Source: Dasyornis broadbenti
Lineage: Eukaryota; Chordata; Aves; Passeriformes; Dasyornithidae
Assembly (NCBI GenBank): GCA_013397935.1
Contig: VZRN01004407.1
Span: 2,532,186 to 2,596,185, forward strand
Reading direction: 5' to 3'
DNA length: 64,000 nucleotides
Both the position numbers and the translations under genes were made by a program. The notes beneath the pieces were generated by a model. It was given only the letters and a program-made list of their open reading frames with translations, was not told the DNA's origin and did no database searches. Each line of letters opens with the position of its first letter. The first letter of the stretch is position 1. Below are positions 38,863 to 52,128 of the stretch, piece after piece.

Positions 38863-41800
38863 CTCTCTGGGAGACACAGATTTACAAATATTACATCCTT
38901 CATCATTTCTTCTACCTTAGATTCAAAAGCAAAGATTCTTACAGAGATTTGTACGTTTACCTTCACAACATGTATATTCTGTAATCTCTCATATAATAAA
39001 GATTGTAAGTTTATCCTACTTTTTGGTTTGTTCTGAATTAAATACTGTGGAAAATGTTGCCCATTTTATTTTATAGCTTGGAAAATTAGCTCTGGGAACA
39101 GAGACTGAAACCTACAAACTGATAGAAAACACAAGCTCTTATGACAGATCACAGGCAGTCACAGCAGATTATTCAGCAGCCTAACACATACAGCTGGAAG
39201 AACACTGGATCAAAGACAGACAAGGAGCAAGATCTAATCCTGAGATAGCAGCGCTGTTTTGCAGAAGGTATTTCCAGGTGTCTGATAGCCTCTAACCCTG
39301 TTGGTGCAAGGATGTGCAGGAGGGTGTACATCACAAAATGCAGTGTGCGAGAGGATTTTATGGCTTCTGGTTTCTGTTCACTTTCTCTCCCTTGCATTTG
39401 TTTGCAACCCACAGTAACCCCATCTCTAAGGAGAGCAAGCATGGTGTCTCTCGAGTTTCTGCATGCAAGCGCTTCATGGACCTCTGTAGTTTTACCACTG
39501 AGTTTTATCCCTTAGGTCGATGTAATCCTCAAGCACAGAGCCACCAGCAAACATCACCTGTGTACGGATTTTTTTAGCTTTTCCTGGGGAATTTATCCCA
39601 TTGCTGATCTTTCAACATTTAAAATAGCTTCTCTAAGAATTCACAGCAGTAGCTATTTCAACTAATTTTATCAATATCTCTACTGCCTCTTAAGTTGTAT
39701 TCATCTGTTTTGCAAGCATGCTTTTCCTGTAGCTTCTAGATAGTAGGGCAGACTTCCTGCTTTTTCAGTAGCTCCATAAGAGCCATGATAATAAGTTGAT
39801 TAATATTAATCTGGTATACTCTTGTGGAAAATTAGGAAATTGGGAGTTTTAGAAAATTCTTTCTAATTAAGTTTTACCTCTTATGGGTCACTAATTACCA
39901 AATATTTCTGTGGTCTCAGCTCTTTATACACAGATTTATGAAAATCTGTCATATAACCCCGAGTTAGTAGCCAGTCCATGACAAATATTTTTGGTACCAT
40001 TTCATGAAGGTCAGTTCACCAAATGTGCATGTGTTGATGCCCCAGCTATCCAATCTTCAATATACATGAGTGTATTCAATCAAGCCTGATTAGCTTCTTC
40101 CCTTTGGTGCAAGTTTTTTAACTGCAGTGCCCATAAATTCTTGTTGATATAGACAGGCTCAAATTCTACTAAGATAAATTCAATTTCTCTTCTTCTAGAA
40201 ATACATTAAAACAAAATACAGTGAACAAAGAAGTGAGAGGAATATGGGGAAATAAAACTGAAAATACAGCTCTCCATGAATCTGAAATTAAATTAAATTT
40301 GCAGGGACAAATTGGGACTTGCCTTATGGTAAGCACAAAGCAGATCAAGGTTATAGAAGCCATTAGTCTCCCACAGAGACCTCCTCTTTTCTTTATTCCA
40401 GTGAGACCTTTGCTATATGATATCTCAAAGACACAGCATGAAAATTTGAACTAAAGATTAGTTTTCTAACTCAGCCACAAGTGCGTATTTGTATATCCCC
40501 AAGTGGGCAAGTATCTCAGGGCCTTTGAGCAGCCCTGTGAGCCACAGACACGCCCCCATTTAGTACCAAGCCGACTGTCTTTAAGCAGAGAAAAACTTTT
40601 CAATATATTTCAGATAAACACAAACATTAATGACTGGCTGCTTATATATGGGAGTTTTAAAGTCTAACATTGCTTACATGTTTAATTCTTGCTCTGTAAA
40701 TATTCTGCTACAGTACAATAAATAATTTCCAATTGCACTGGACCCCAAAGTGATTGAAATATTTATATAGTGGCAGAGTTAGATGAATTATTCTGCAGCA
40801 AAAGATTTAATTATCTTGAGAAAGGCTCCCAAAATTGAATGGTTTGAAAAATTACCTTTTAAAATCCATTTTAAAGGTACTGTTAAAATCTTGCTTAAAG
40901 AAAATATGAAGATTTTTATGATAAGGTAAAGCCCCCACCAGGATGTGGATTTGTTTAGATACAAATATTTTTCAATGAGTAATTGCAAAGCTAAGAAAAA
41001 GTACACTTTCTTCTTCATAGAAGACTCTAGTGCACGAGCAGATTGAGCATATTTCCATATTTAATATAATCTCCTCTGCTCCTCACTTCAACGCATTCTG
41101 ATATAGCCATTATTGTTTACTATCTCCATAAACTACATTTAACCTCCCCCAGCCCCAAAAAGTCATGGAAAGACAATCTTTTGGAGCTCTCTGAATTTCT
41201 ACATATTAATTTTACCTTCATAGCATCTCTCACACATATGAATTATTTCAATTTTTCTAAACAATTTTCTTTAAAAGAATTTCCATCCAGTAGAAGGATG
41301 AAAAGAAATACAAGAGAAAAGAACTGTAAAGTCCCAAAGAGTGTTAAGTACTTCTAGAATTGCACTAAACTACAATCACGTATATTCTTTCCTAGCTTAT
41401 TGGCAATCGAGAAAACAGATATACAGCGTGCACATGAAAGTATGCCTAAATGCCCAAAGCACAAGTCAGAACAAGCTGAATTTCCTTCAAAATACATGTA
41501 GAAGCTAAAATATCCCTTTCAGTTAAGATACAGATTCAAATCAGATAAAAGCTAGTTTGATAATGTGTTAATGATTTTACACAGATTCTTATTACCTGGT
41601 GAGTTACCACTGGATATGCACCTTTATTACAAGAAAACTAGCGCAGTATTCTGAGGGGCAATTCTGTCACAGTTTAAAACCAAATTTGTCAGCAATGGCA
41701 CAGATGGGAAACTATTTTCTGAAAGACAATGATCAAGAGAGCTGCCACAGCAGAAATAGAAAAGAAAAAAAAGTTTTGAAGAGAAACAAGAAGATAAACA

Positions 41801-43944
41801 ATGCTGTGAGTGTGTTTACCTTAGCGTGTATGATACTTTCCATAGCCTTCTCTTTACTTTTACAGTAAAGATAGCATCACACAGAATTTGGTACCTTAAT
41901 AATTAAAGTATACATAAATTCTTGTAAGATATCTAAAATCTACTGTGCCTAGGTGGATAAGGAAAACATTTCTCAAATACAAATAAGCACAACTTCAATG
42001 GTGAAAACCAAAAAAAAGCAGCAAATACAAATTAGAAAGCAGGATTAGGTTCTCTGTGCACCATTTTTGCCCAGAGAGTTTTGATGTTAAGCAGGTTTCA
42101 CACACATCCACTTGTCAGAGAGTCACTGTGGACAGATGTTCCCTGTTGTACTGGTTTACACGAGGTATTAAGATCAAAGACTGCCAACAGGAATGGTCTT
42201 TCCCACCAGATCCTCTCTGCAAACATGAAGGAGCCAGATAAGAGCCATCTGTTATTTCGCCAGTACAGATGTTAGCTTGTTTTATAAGACCTTTCCTGCA
42301 TATCCACTTCAACTGGGATAAACTTCACTTGGTTTACACCGGGAACAAGGAGCAGCGTGTACATTCTGAAAGGCAGCTATCAGCCCTTTAATGGAACTAC
42401 AGCATTTTACAGTGAGACAGAATAGCAGGAAGTACAGTTCCAAAAACAACACTGAAAATAAAAACCGATCAAAAAATGAATGTTGGCAAAAATTTGTGTG
42501 ACTTTTGCCAAGAATTTGATTAAATGTTTGCTTGAAGACTTGGTTTGTTAAATTTTGAATATAGCCTGATTAGCAAGACTATCTGGGGGATCTCTCAGCT
42601 ACATGGATATTCCTTTTATTTCTTTTTTCCCTTGTTTCTCTTTCCATTATCTTTTCTTAAAATTATTTTTCCAATAAAAGTCTTACAGCTCCTCTGTTCC
42701 TTGTTATATACTGACACAATCATCCTCCCTGTTTTAACCAAGGTTTCTACTTTGAGTCTTGGCTTTGTCTTATGAATTCTCTGCCATTTTAATGTCACAT
42801 TTTTATCTCCCCTGTCAGAGCTGTGCTTTCCCAAAACGAAAACAGCTAACACAAAGCCCAGCCTGTAGAACCAGAACAATCTGTTCACCCCTGATCTCTC
42901 AAACATGAGTAACTGATGTTATGATTTGGTCTCAGTAGTAAAATTGGGATAAATGCTAATGCTCTAACAGAGCCTAAAATATGCATGTATATTTGCATGA
43001 AAAATATACAATCACTTTTTTGCTTCTAGCCTAAGTCAACTAACACAATTTTAAGTATACTTTCTTAATACCAGTCTAATAACTTTCAATTGTTTTGTTT
43101 TCATACTACTTGAATAATGCAAGTTCTTCTAAATACAATATTATAAAGTGCAGCAAGAACAGACAGGAAAGTCAGAAGCACCACATCACAACATCAAGAT
43201 GCACATCTCTCTAGGCAGAGTTTTTCTATAGGAGGCACATGTCAATTCTGATCCTCAAGTCTGCTATTTACAAGCCATGTTACTCCCCTGGAATATGATT
43301 TCAGTTTTACTTTGCTCTCAGTGACAGCATACACACGTTGCAGTGCAAACAGAGTGCACATATGACACCACTTTGAGATTCGGAGACTAAAGTTCCATTT
43401 CTGCCTTGATTATCAAAGCAGAAAGAATGTATTTCTTCCCCTCACCTAAAATTTAAATTGCTGTGCAATTGCTATCTCCTTTCTTGCATTGTTTCATAGC
43501 CCACCAGTCAGAAACTCTCATGCTGCTTGATTGAGACTAATCAATATTCCAGCTCTATTTACCTGCCAGGTACATTCAGAAAATCCTTTATTTGAGCCAA
43601 GACTTATATTTCTTTCTTTGTAGTTTCATTACTGCACGAGAGTTCAATCTCACAGATACAGAAATCTGCAAGAGACTGAAAGTTTCACACATTGTAAGGC
43701 CTTTCCTTTAAAATTGCTATTAATGCTGTTTCAGAGAACTTGTCTTTTCTAACAAACTAAAATCTTACAGAAGTCTTGGCAAAACACAGATTTATTTTCA
43801 TTATACCAACTAGAGACTATATTGCACATACCTGAGTCCATTACATGTTTTACCACTTTTCCTTAGGTCTAGCAACCGAAAGACCAATACGTAACCACAA
43901 AATATCAAAGCCAGAATATCAGTAATCTAAAAGACACTTCACTA
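38863..43944. other. Non-coding AT-rich stretch, no gene recognised
   Basis: I recognise no gene. A weakly MIR-like phrase at about 39059-39115 is too short to call. A purine-rich run lies near 41748-41795 and a pyrimidine-rich run near 42610-42665. Open frames (for example 40788-41018 minus, 41599-41868 plus) have no domain. Confidence 0.6.
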
Positions 43945-44080
43945 AGTAGCATATTTTCACTTTCCAGTTGGGCAAATGGAGACATAGCAAGTTTTTCACT
44001 CAGCAGAAGATCTGCTCTATATTAGCTATGGATCCTGCTCTCTATTAGATACCATCCCATGGTGCAAAGCCCCTTCTATA
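43945..44080 (+). mobile_element. Possible ancient MIR-like SINE relic
   Basis: Phrases 'tttccagttgggcaaatgga', 'gacatagcaag' and later 'ggatcctgctctctattaga' then 'taccatccc' appear in the order and spacing of the amniote ancient-SINE blocks (gggaaactgagacacag ... tcctgctctatccactagaccat). Divergence is high. Each phrase alone would not be convincing; the order of two supports the call. Confidence 0.35.
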
Positions 44081-47000
44081 CCCATTGTAGCACAAGCTTA
44101 ATGTTTGATGAAAATGAAATCATGAAATGGGAATCCCACACATTCCAATTGTTAAATTACTTTAATTTTTCTGCAGTATTCACACTGAAAGTAATGCAGT
44201 AACATTTTGAAAGTTGTATGAAAGACCAGGTGTCACATTAATATACACTTGTGCCTTGGCAGCTTTCGAAAAATGCATCTCTTCTGCCCATTGTCAAAGT
44301 ACTGAAAATAATTAGCTGATAATGACTAGATGTGGCAACTTCAGGACTTCAGACATATAACATTTCCATTTAACCATCTATAAAAAGAGTCATTAAAAGT
44401 AAGTAATTACTCCTGAGTGATTGTCACTTAGCACATGTGAGTCAGACTTCAGAAATACAGAAGGATCTTGTTGCTACAAATGCCTGGTCCAAAAACATTT
44501 TAAATGGTGTTCTCTAACACCATTAAAGTACGAAGACGAGGGTATTTGTTATTCCAGTTGATGTATCTGGTGGCTAGTAAAGTAAACTGTAACACATAAA
44601 GGCATCAGTTGCAAAATACTCCTTTCTGAAAGGTAAGGAAAACACAGGAAAAAGAAAGAAGGAAGCTGGGAAACCTTTCCAATGTTTTTTGTATTTCTCT
44701 CTGTAATCACAGCTCTCCAACAACTCTGTCCATACTCTCAGTCCTTTGGGATCTGCATTTATTGAACTCTTAGGTCTGCCCTGCCTTCAGCCTGCTGAGA
44801 AACTCTCACAGAGAAGTGCATTGATTAATTTTTCTGTGTTGCAGAGATCACCTAGTACGTATCTTAGTCCAAAAAGCGGGGAAAAGAATGACAAGTTGAG
44901 CACCGCTATCATCAAACCAGATACTTAGGTTAGAGAGAATCTTCGAATTAAAGAATTTAGTCCATTACTGTCAAGAAACACAGGTAAGTACAAATATAAG
45001 CAAACAATGTTGCAAAGGTCTTTGTTATTAAGGATGCCTCATCTTAACAGAAAAATGGAAGAACTTCTACTCCCCTTTTCACTGCCTCTCGGTTTCTCTC
45101 AGCCCAGATACATCACTGAGTACCCATTTACTAAAGCAACTGCAGACACAGCGGCAGACTCGCTAAATGACATTTATGCAGTAACAAACTCCTTCCTACA
45201 CATCAGCACACACTTATTGTGGTAATCATCAGTGAGGTTCAGCAGTCAAGAGAACGTGTCTGAAAATAATAAAAGTTATATAAAATTAAAAACATATATA
45301 TATAAAAAAAATCAGATTTTTTTTTTTCAAGTTTTAATTTCTGCACTTTCACAGCTTCCTGTTTTTGGATAATATCCGCACTTAGAGTTTTCTCATTTCT
45401 TTATTTTCTTACAGAGACAAGCAACAGGGAACATAGAGCTTTCTGCCTTCAGAAACTCCTGTACATGTACAACGGACGCTGGTTTCCTTTTCAGTTACAT
45501 CTGATAACTGAGAAGGCTTTTGTGGTAATAGTCCCTCCTTTTCTTCCTCTCACTAAAGAGAAAAGATTATTTGCTGAAGTTGAGAGAGGGCTTTAGTGAT
45601 GAGTTCAAGAAATAGAACACTGTAATTTCAGAAACAAAAAGTGATGATTTTTCATACAAAAAAAATGCAGTTTTAAATTTTGATGGAAAATTAAGCAAAC
45701 ATTTTCATTTCCTGAAGAAAGATGGCAGTGGGCAAGGACTAGGGAATCAACAGTCCAAAATAAATCTGGACTACAATAAAAGTCCTTGCCACTCTCCAGC
45801 ATTAAACATTTAAGATGTTGTATTCATTCATGCAACTTCTATTTTCTTTTCTAGATACAGGAAAATGAAATTGTGCTGCTCTAATATTGTAGTGAATTCT
45901 AAAATTTTTTTCTTGTTAATCCATCCTAAATTTATGAATTAGAATTTATGCAGTCACACAATATTATTTCATGCTATGAGTATCCTGAGGTGTGGAATTG
46001 CATGTGCTGAAACGACTAGCACAACTGAGATGATCAAAGACAATGTATCCTCACTTCTGTTTCAGTCTCCACTGCAAGCTGTGTGTGTCTATCTGATAAT
46101 TCAGGGGCCACCTCTGGGGGTGAAGTACCTCTTTTCCACAGCAGGATTGGCAGCTGTACAGCTGGTGTTATAAACACCACTTAGAGCAACAATACTCCAG
46201 AAGTGATTAGATTCGAGTACAGACATGCCTTACAGTAATTCCGCATTGTTTGTTACATCCTCTAAAACTAACAGACAATCTTAGGTCAGATGACAGAAAT
46301 CTAAGGAGACAAAAAACATATGATCTTTGACCTCTGATTAGTGTTTAATGGGCACGCGAGAATCCTGTAAAAATATTATGCTAGCGTTACTGAAAAACTT
46401 CCAAAGAGGGGAAAAAAGAAATTGTAGCTAAGATCTGTTACATTTACAGCAACATCTGAAAATGCACAAAACAGAGCATGACCAATTTATGTTCATCACT
46501 AGAAACCACAAGAGAAATGAAGCACCCTTGAATACTTTTTTGTGCAAGCAGAATGCTTGATGTAGTTTTGTTAAAATCGTATATGAAAAAGCTTGCTGAG
46601 CATCTATCTTTTATGGATGTTCAGATAGCTACATAATATATAAAATATAAGCAGTATAAAATACACATGAAATACGAGTCTATGAGTACACAAAAAACTC
46701 TGAACAAAAAGGTACAAACACTCCACAGATTATAAGTCCTGATTTCTCCATATTTATCTTCAGGGATATGCTGCAAAACCTTCCCTCTTCATTTTTACCA
46801 GGAAATCACTAGCCATTCCTACAAATATTCAAAACCCACTCAAACATCAAGGGCTAAATGCTTCCACTGTTTATAAAGTGCCTTCCAAGTATGAATTCAG
46901 TGAAGCAAGTTGTGACTTGGGTAAATAACTAGTCCATCTGTCCTTTTTCCCCTTTGTCTTTTGTTGTTGTTGTTCACTGGTGTTGAACTTTCTCTTGTCT

Positions 47001-48744
47001 GCTTTAGGAACTTTCATCAGTTGGAAGAATTGTGCTAAGAAGCAGAGACTGACCTCAGAAAGAGCAGGCATAAAAAGTAAATGTATTTCATAAAACTAAT
47101 GCCGGTTGAAAATCTCATCCAATACATGATTCCTTTAAGTCACCGTGGTTTGAATATTTTTTGATGAGTGAAAGACTAAAGACTGGTTACTTTTTCAATC
47201 ACAGAATATACTATATGCAATCCTTTCTTATTGTTAGCATGGGAAAAAACCTCAAAAGATGCAGAGAAGTCTTACAGCATGATCATATCTCTCAATGCTG
47301 CCTAGCTTGATATAAAGGAGCGGAAGAAAAATGAAAGTGTTTTTCCAGCTCTAATACTGGTGTGCTGCATATTGGCAAGAAGTGATTTCATTATATTGCA
47401 GCATCTTTTTACCTTTTTGACTTTATACAGATTACAAATTCCTTTAAGAGGACATATTTTCTTCCTGTACCTAACACATTGGATTTGGATGAAGACTTCA
47501 TGCATTTCTGCAATTTAAGAAATAAAGACAAATGTAACAAATAATAAAGTTTGTTGAGCATACTCACATTTAATTTTAAATTGAGGGCCCTTAGGCACTT
47601 ATATCATACAGCCATCAGAATGACTTTTAAACCCTGGTCAGGTCTACTTACAAACACCAATACTTTGCATCACAAGAATATCTATTAAATTTAATGGGTT
47701 TTCTAACAGGAAAACACAATGGCCGTATGGAAAGTAGAACCTTGCCCTGTAAGATTATCAGCAGAACCAGGATTCTAAACCCTTTATGCATTTAGGTGAT
47801 TTTTTATTATTATTTCCTCCCAGGATGAATTAATTATTAATGATGAATCTGTATGAACAAGCTGTTCTAGGTCAGCCTAATAAGATACGTCAAAATAGCT
47901 TGTTAAATATTAAAAAAACACTCAAAGGTCTATTCATTTTAGGGCTATATGTATACAGACTTTCTGGTTTTGTCATTATTTCTGTTTTTAAGAGCTGTTA
48001 GTGCCTTTTCCAGTTACTCTAGCAAGATATTTATATGCCATATTAAATATCTAGAGACTAGAACTACAATCTCAAGTATCCTGAAACAGAAATGAGGACT
48101 GGAGAACAAAGGCAAATGCTATTGAAGCCAAATGTATATTGTTTTCATTTATAAACAGAGAAGAAAATAAGACTACCAGTGGGTTTCACAGTGCTCAGGT
48201 CTGGAGAATCTTTAAGTTTGTTGAGGACTGAATTTTCAAATATTTTTTGACAAGTGACACTCAACAGCCCTGGCATGTCACCCTCTCTACCACCCCACAT
48301 ACACACCTCTTCTCCACCAAACTCCAAAGAAACAGGTCCCTGTACCATAACAACGTTACTCTGGTCAGAATCTTCACAGACTTCTGTGCTACCTCTGCAC
48401 TGGGGAGCTAAACATTTTAGGTAGAGATTATTTTCAGTTACAATCAAACGGTGCATCACTGGCTTCCCTCAGTACTCTGAATAGAAGGGAACAGAGGATG
48501 CCATCTTCCCTAAGGAGAGAGGGATCACAACACTGACACATTTTTTGTACAGTTTAGCAGCCAGTAAAGACTTTTCTGGCATGGTATCAGAATTAAAGGA
48601 ATGATCTTACACTGTTTTCAAGAATGCAAAAGAAAATGTTAATCATTGTCAGCTCCTGGAAGATGTTGTTATGCAACACAGACACAATATCTGCCAAAGT
48701 TAATAAAATGAGTGACTATACTGTCAAATTCTGAAATATCTGAA
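44081..48744. other. Non-coding AT-rich stretch, no gene recognised
   Basis: No gene or mobile element recognised. It contains nested A/T inverted repeats at 45282-45340, a TTG trinucleotide run near 46961-46975, and only short featureless frames. Confidence 0.6.
45282..45340. repeat. Nested AT-rich inverted repeat
   Basis: An inner hairpin of 10-bp perfect arms, AAAAAAAATC (45304-45313) and GATTTTTTTT (45315-45324), has a one-base centre. Outer arms aaattaaaaac (about 45283-45293) and gttttaattt (45331-45340) pair around it with one bulged A. A short TATATATA run lies between. Cruciform potential is plain from the sequence; function is unknown. Confidence 0.5.
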
Positions 48745-48802
48745 GCACAGAAGGGCTGGGGTTGGAAGGGATCTTGCAGATCATCTAGTTCCAGCACAAT
48801 AG
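48745..48802 (-). mobile_element. CR1 LINE 3' tail fragment
   Basis: The plus strand carries 'ggctggggttggaagggatc', then 'ttgcagatcatctagttcca', then 'gcac'. This is the reverse complement of the conserved avian CR1 3' end (the 'ttggaagggacctc ... gatcatctagtccaac' family signature). The terminal 8-bp repeat has decayed and nothing upstream or downstream can be assigned to the element. About 60 bp are recognisable. Confidence 0.8.
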
Positions 48803-49270
48803 TTGCATTCACATTAGAATGATTTCTCTGTGGCTCGTCCTACTGCTAGAATTCTGGAATAGTTGCAAATTATGGCCAATTATTATTCTATTGTTCTTCC
48901 AAATTCATTGACTTTAAATAGTATAGAGAAAGCTTAACACTAAAGCAAACTTACAGCAGATGATTGTTTTTTCAGTGCCTTACCATGCTGTGAACAAGGA
49001 AAAATAAAAAAGAATCTTTTGAGTGTTGCATGAAATTTTCTCTGGAAGCCAGAGCTCAAGACATAGATATTTTCCTATATCCTGCCTAAGCCCTGAAATC
49101 AGACTTTATGCTCCGACCTTCCTTATACACAGATCTTCTCCTGCTCATCTTTTTACATAGGGTAAAACTTCGCAAGGTACGCATTTGTAAGGGAAGAAAA
49201 GGGTAAAGCAAGTCCTATAGTTTATATGAATTTTTATGATTTGAGTCTGCTTCCCTTACCTGCTTTTTTT

Positions 49271-49300
49271 TTCCTCTTACCCCCAAAAGGGGAGGAGGAA
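49271..49300. repeat. Imperfect hairpin, pyrimidine arm and purine arm
   Basis: TTCCTCTTACCCC and GGGGAGGAGGAA pair with one mismatch or bulge around CAAAA. Flanking T9 and a GAAAG run extend the pyrimidine/purine asymmetry. No role is known. Confidence 0.45.
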
Positions 49301-51774
49301 GAAAGTCTTTCCCACAAGTCCTGAAAATATGACATTTTTTCAACTGTTTGTTTCAATTAAAATTTTAAACCAGAACTTTTGAAAGCTCCAGCCAGTGAAA
49401 ACACTAAAAAAGCCATTTTTCATGAAGATCAAGTTTCTATTCAAAAGTCTGCAATAAACTCAAGTAAGGGGAGTTGTAGTGAGGTCACCAGGCTGACAGA
49501 CGAAAACTGTGCCATGGCAATTTGTCCTTGCCATGAGAGACAGCTCGGTGCTTCTCAAGTTTGATGTTTAAAAACTCTGTAATCTCCTGCCAAAGCAAGA
49601 GAGGAGTTGGAGTTTCAATTTATACCAAAGCTGTGAAAATAACGCTGAATTTTGAGTGCCAGTGGTAGGGAAAACACGTGGCCCAGGTCAAAAAATCACC
49701 CACCTCCTCTCAGTTTCTGGCTAGCCCTGTACCTGCTTTTTAGGATTACTGCCTCCATTATTACATGATCTGCTTCCTTTAAGCCCGCTCAATTAGTCCC
49801 CAGCTTCCTTTCAATACTCAACAGGTATCATTTTCCAGTACCACTATACAGTACCTTACCTATAGTGTGCAGGGGAAAAAAGTGCTCTCTCTTACTTCTT
49901 ATATATATAGTTCTTATTTCATAGAAATTGTCTTCACTTCTAGATACCACAGAATCTAATCCTAGGAAAACCAAAATACAAGAATAGAAAAAAAAAAAAA
50001 ATCCTATTTGAAGTACTGCAGCATGTTGAGAACACATTTTGAAGACAGCACTCTACAGCAGCCAAGAGTGTCCCTATTTTCCATTCCATAGGCTTGGACT
50101 ACACATGCACTGAACTGGTGCACTAATATTTGCAGAATTAAGTCCTCTTTTCCTTTTCAGTTCTATTCAATGAAGTCTTTTATTCTGTTGCCTATTTATT
50201 CTGAAGAACACAAATTAAATTACATCCTGGAACATTAGAACATTTAATGCCATGTTACCAACGTGTTATCTGATGATAAATGGAATGGAATGCCAAGACA
50301 TCTTAAAGGCAGGTAAGGGTGCTTGGAGAGTCACTTAGCTACATCCTTTCCCTAAGAAAGGAATGTTTACTGACTTGTAATTGCAACATTTGAAAGGAAT
50401 TATTAAAATTAATTTTGACAGCGTATTTTTTTGTCTTTATCTTATTTACATTCCACTTTTCCTTTTCAAGAACTTTCGTTTTTTCTCCAGTCCTACCTAT
50501 GTTTCTCACTCTTTCCGTCACATTCATCTCATCATCCACTCTAATGAAATATACGCATTTTCTTCTCTTTACCAATATTGTTAGCTCTGAATTCATAAAA
50601 TGTTTAAAAATATATAGGATTGTTTTTGGTGGTTAGGGACACATAACACCAGCCATAAAACATATCTAAATCAATACACTTCCACATATCAGAACAGCAT
50701 GTGGCAGTACAGCATTATGAAATTTATAATTGCATCAGATCCGTGATTTCCCAATAGCTCTGCCTCTATAATAACTAATTTTAAGCTAGAAGTCCCACTG
50801 GTGACCTACAAAAGAAAGAGAGAAAATGGGACATTTCACTGAGGAATGCTAAGTTGATGCTGCAAGGACTATGTTCCACATTGTACAGTGATTTACTGCA
50901 TTTCATCTTTTTTGTTACGAAAAAATGAAACTAATGACTAAATAAACATTTATAATCTGACTTTTGCAGACAATGTTAAGGGTTTTATTGTTGTCTTTTT
51001 TTTCCTGTCATTTACAAAAATAACCCCAGTCTGATACACAGAACAGAGCAAGGAATAGGAGTCAGTAAAGTATTATAAACATAAGAAAATAATAATACAA
51101 GATGTAAATAATAAATAAAATAATATATAAATAAAAATAATATCTATTTAAGTATACGTAATTCTCTGACAGCATGTGATGTCCATATATGAACCTAAGA
51201 CTTAAGCACAGCATGCCTTAATTTTCAAGGTTACTTCAGAATTTAGCATGAAATGCACATGGAGAACAAAAGGATCCATAATGGATTCCAGCTTTAAATC
51301 AGAACCATGTTTCCTTTCCTCAGGAGGGAAGGGTACAGTCATTCAAGAGGTAAATGTGCCGTCATAAAGAAAAAGTTGGGATAATTTCTGGCAGCTATAA
51401 AAATAAAAGAAATACATGGTTAAACATTCCATTCTGTATTCCGAATCACAACATTAAATTAGTAAGAATAACCTTTCAACATTATTTTGTTATAGAAAAA
51501 TTGTTCGCAACAGTCCTGTATCCTGTCACACATGCCTACCTAGTATAAAACACATGACATATATTCCATTGCAGTTGTACAGCTAGTCATACATTGTAGC
51601 TATATATTAAAATTATAATAATAATCAGGTGTAACCATCCTTCAGGTTAAAAAAAAAAACAAACAAACCAATATCACAACACATGGCTAGAACCCTCCTC
51701 CTGCCCTCTGATGTGAAAGACACCTTGCCTCAGCCAGCACAGCACACTGGCAGCCAGGGAAGGTCTGTGACTGC

Positions 51775-51789
51775 CTGGGGGTCCCCCAG
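51775..51789. repeat. Perfect GC-rich palindrome
   Basis: CTGGGGG (51775-51781) and CCCCCAG (51783-51789) flank a single T. It sits in a small GC-richer segment. Confidence 0.5.
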
Positions 51790-52128
51790 TGCCTGCCCTG
51801 CAGGAGGACCCTGCGGGTTTTCTGCTGTCCTCATTTGGTTAATAAACATGTGGGTGTTCAACGGCGCATCAGTCCAAGATCCCCAACTGGGAAGAGGCAT
51901 GGATCCACAATCAAGAGTTATTGATTTGAGTAAGTCATGCATTAGCAGGAAAGCTGGAGTACCAGCCACTGTCCTGATGATGGCACCTCTTACTCACAGG
52001 GTAGACTTTGCTCTCTCAAACTCCAGGAAAACTGGCAGTCAGAAATGTTGACACAAAGCCTGCGGGCTCAGGAGCTGATGTTCCTAAGGCCATTCATTCT
52101 ATGGTACAAATTGAAACATAAAAGCCCC

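Larger units (their letters stand above)
48803..52128. other. Non-coding AT-rich stretch, no gene recognised
   Basis: I recognise no gene. It holds a pyrimidine/purine hairpin at 49271-49300, an A14 tract at 49988-50001, a very AT-rich ATAA/AATAAT block at about 51051-51160, A11 plus A/C-only sequence at 51649-51672, and a GC-richer segment at 51680-51860 with a 7-bp palindrome at 51775-51789. The 122-codon frame at 51683-52051 shows no domain and I do not treat it as a gene. Confidence 0.6.

Noticed and set aside
39059..39115. Weak MIR-like phrase starting 'cccattttattttatagc'
   Set aside because: Too short and too diverged; no second block in order.
51683..52051. 122-codon plus-strand frame just upstream of the LTR
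   Set aside because: No retroviral or cellular motif; it lies outside the LTR and lacks any primer-binding site or gag-like context.
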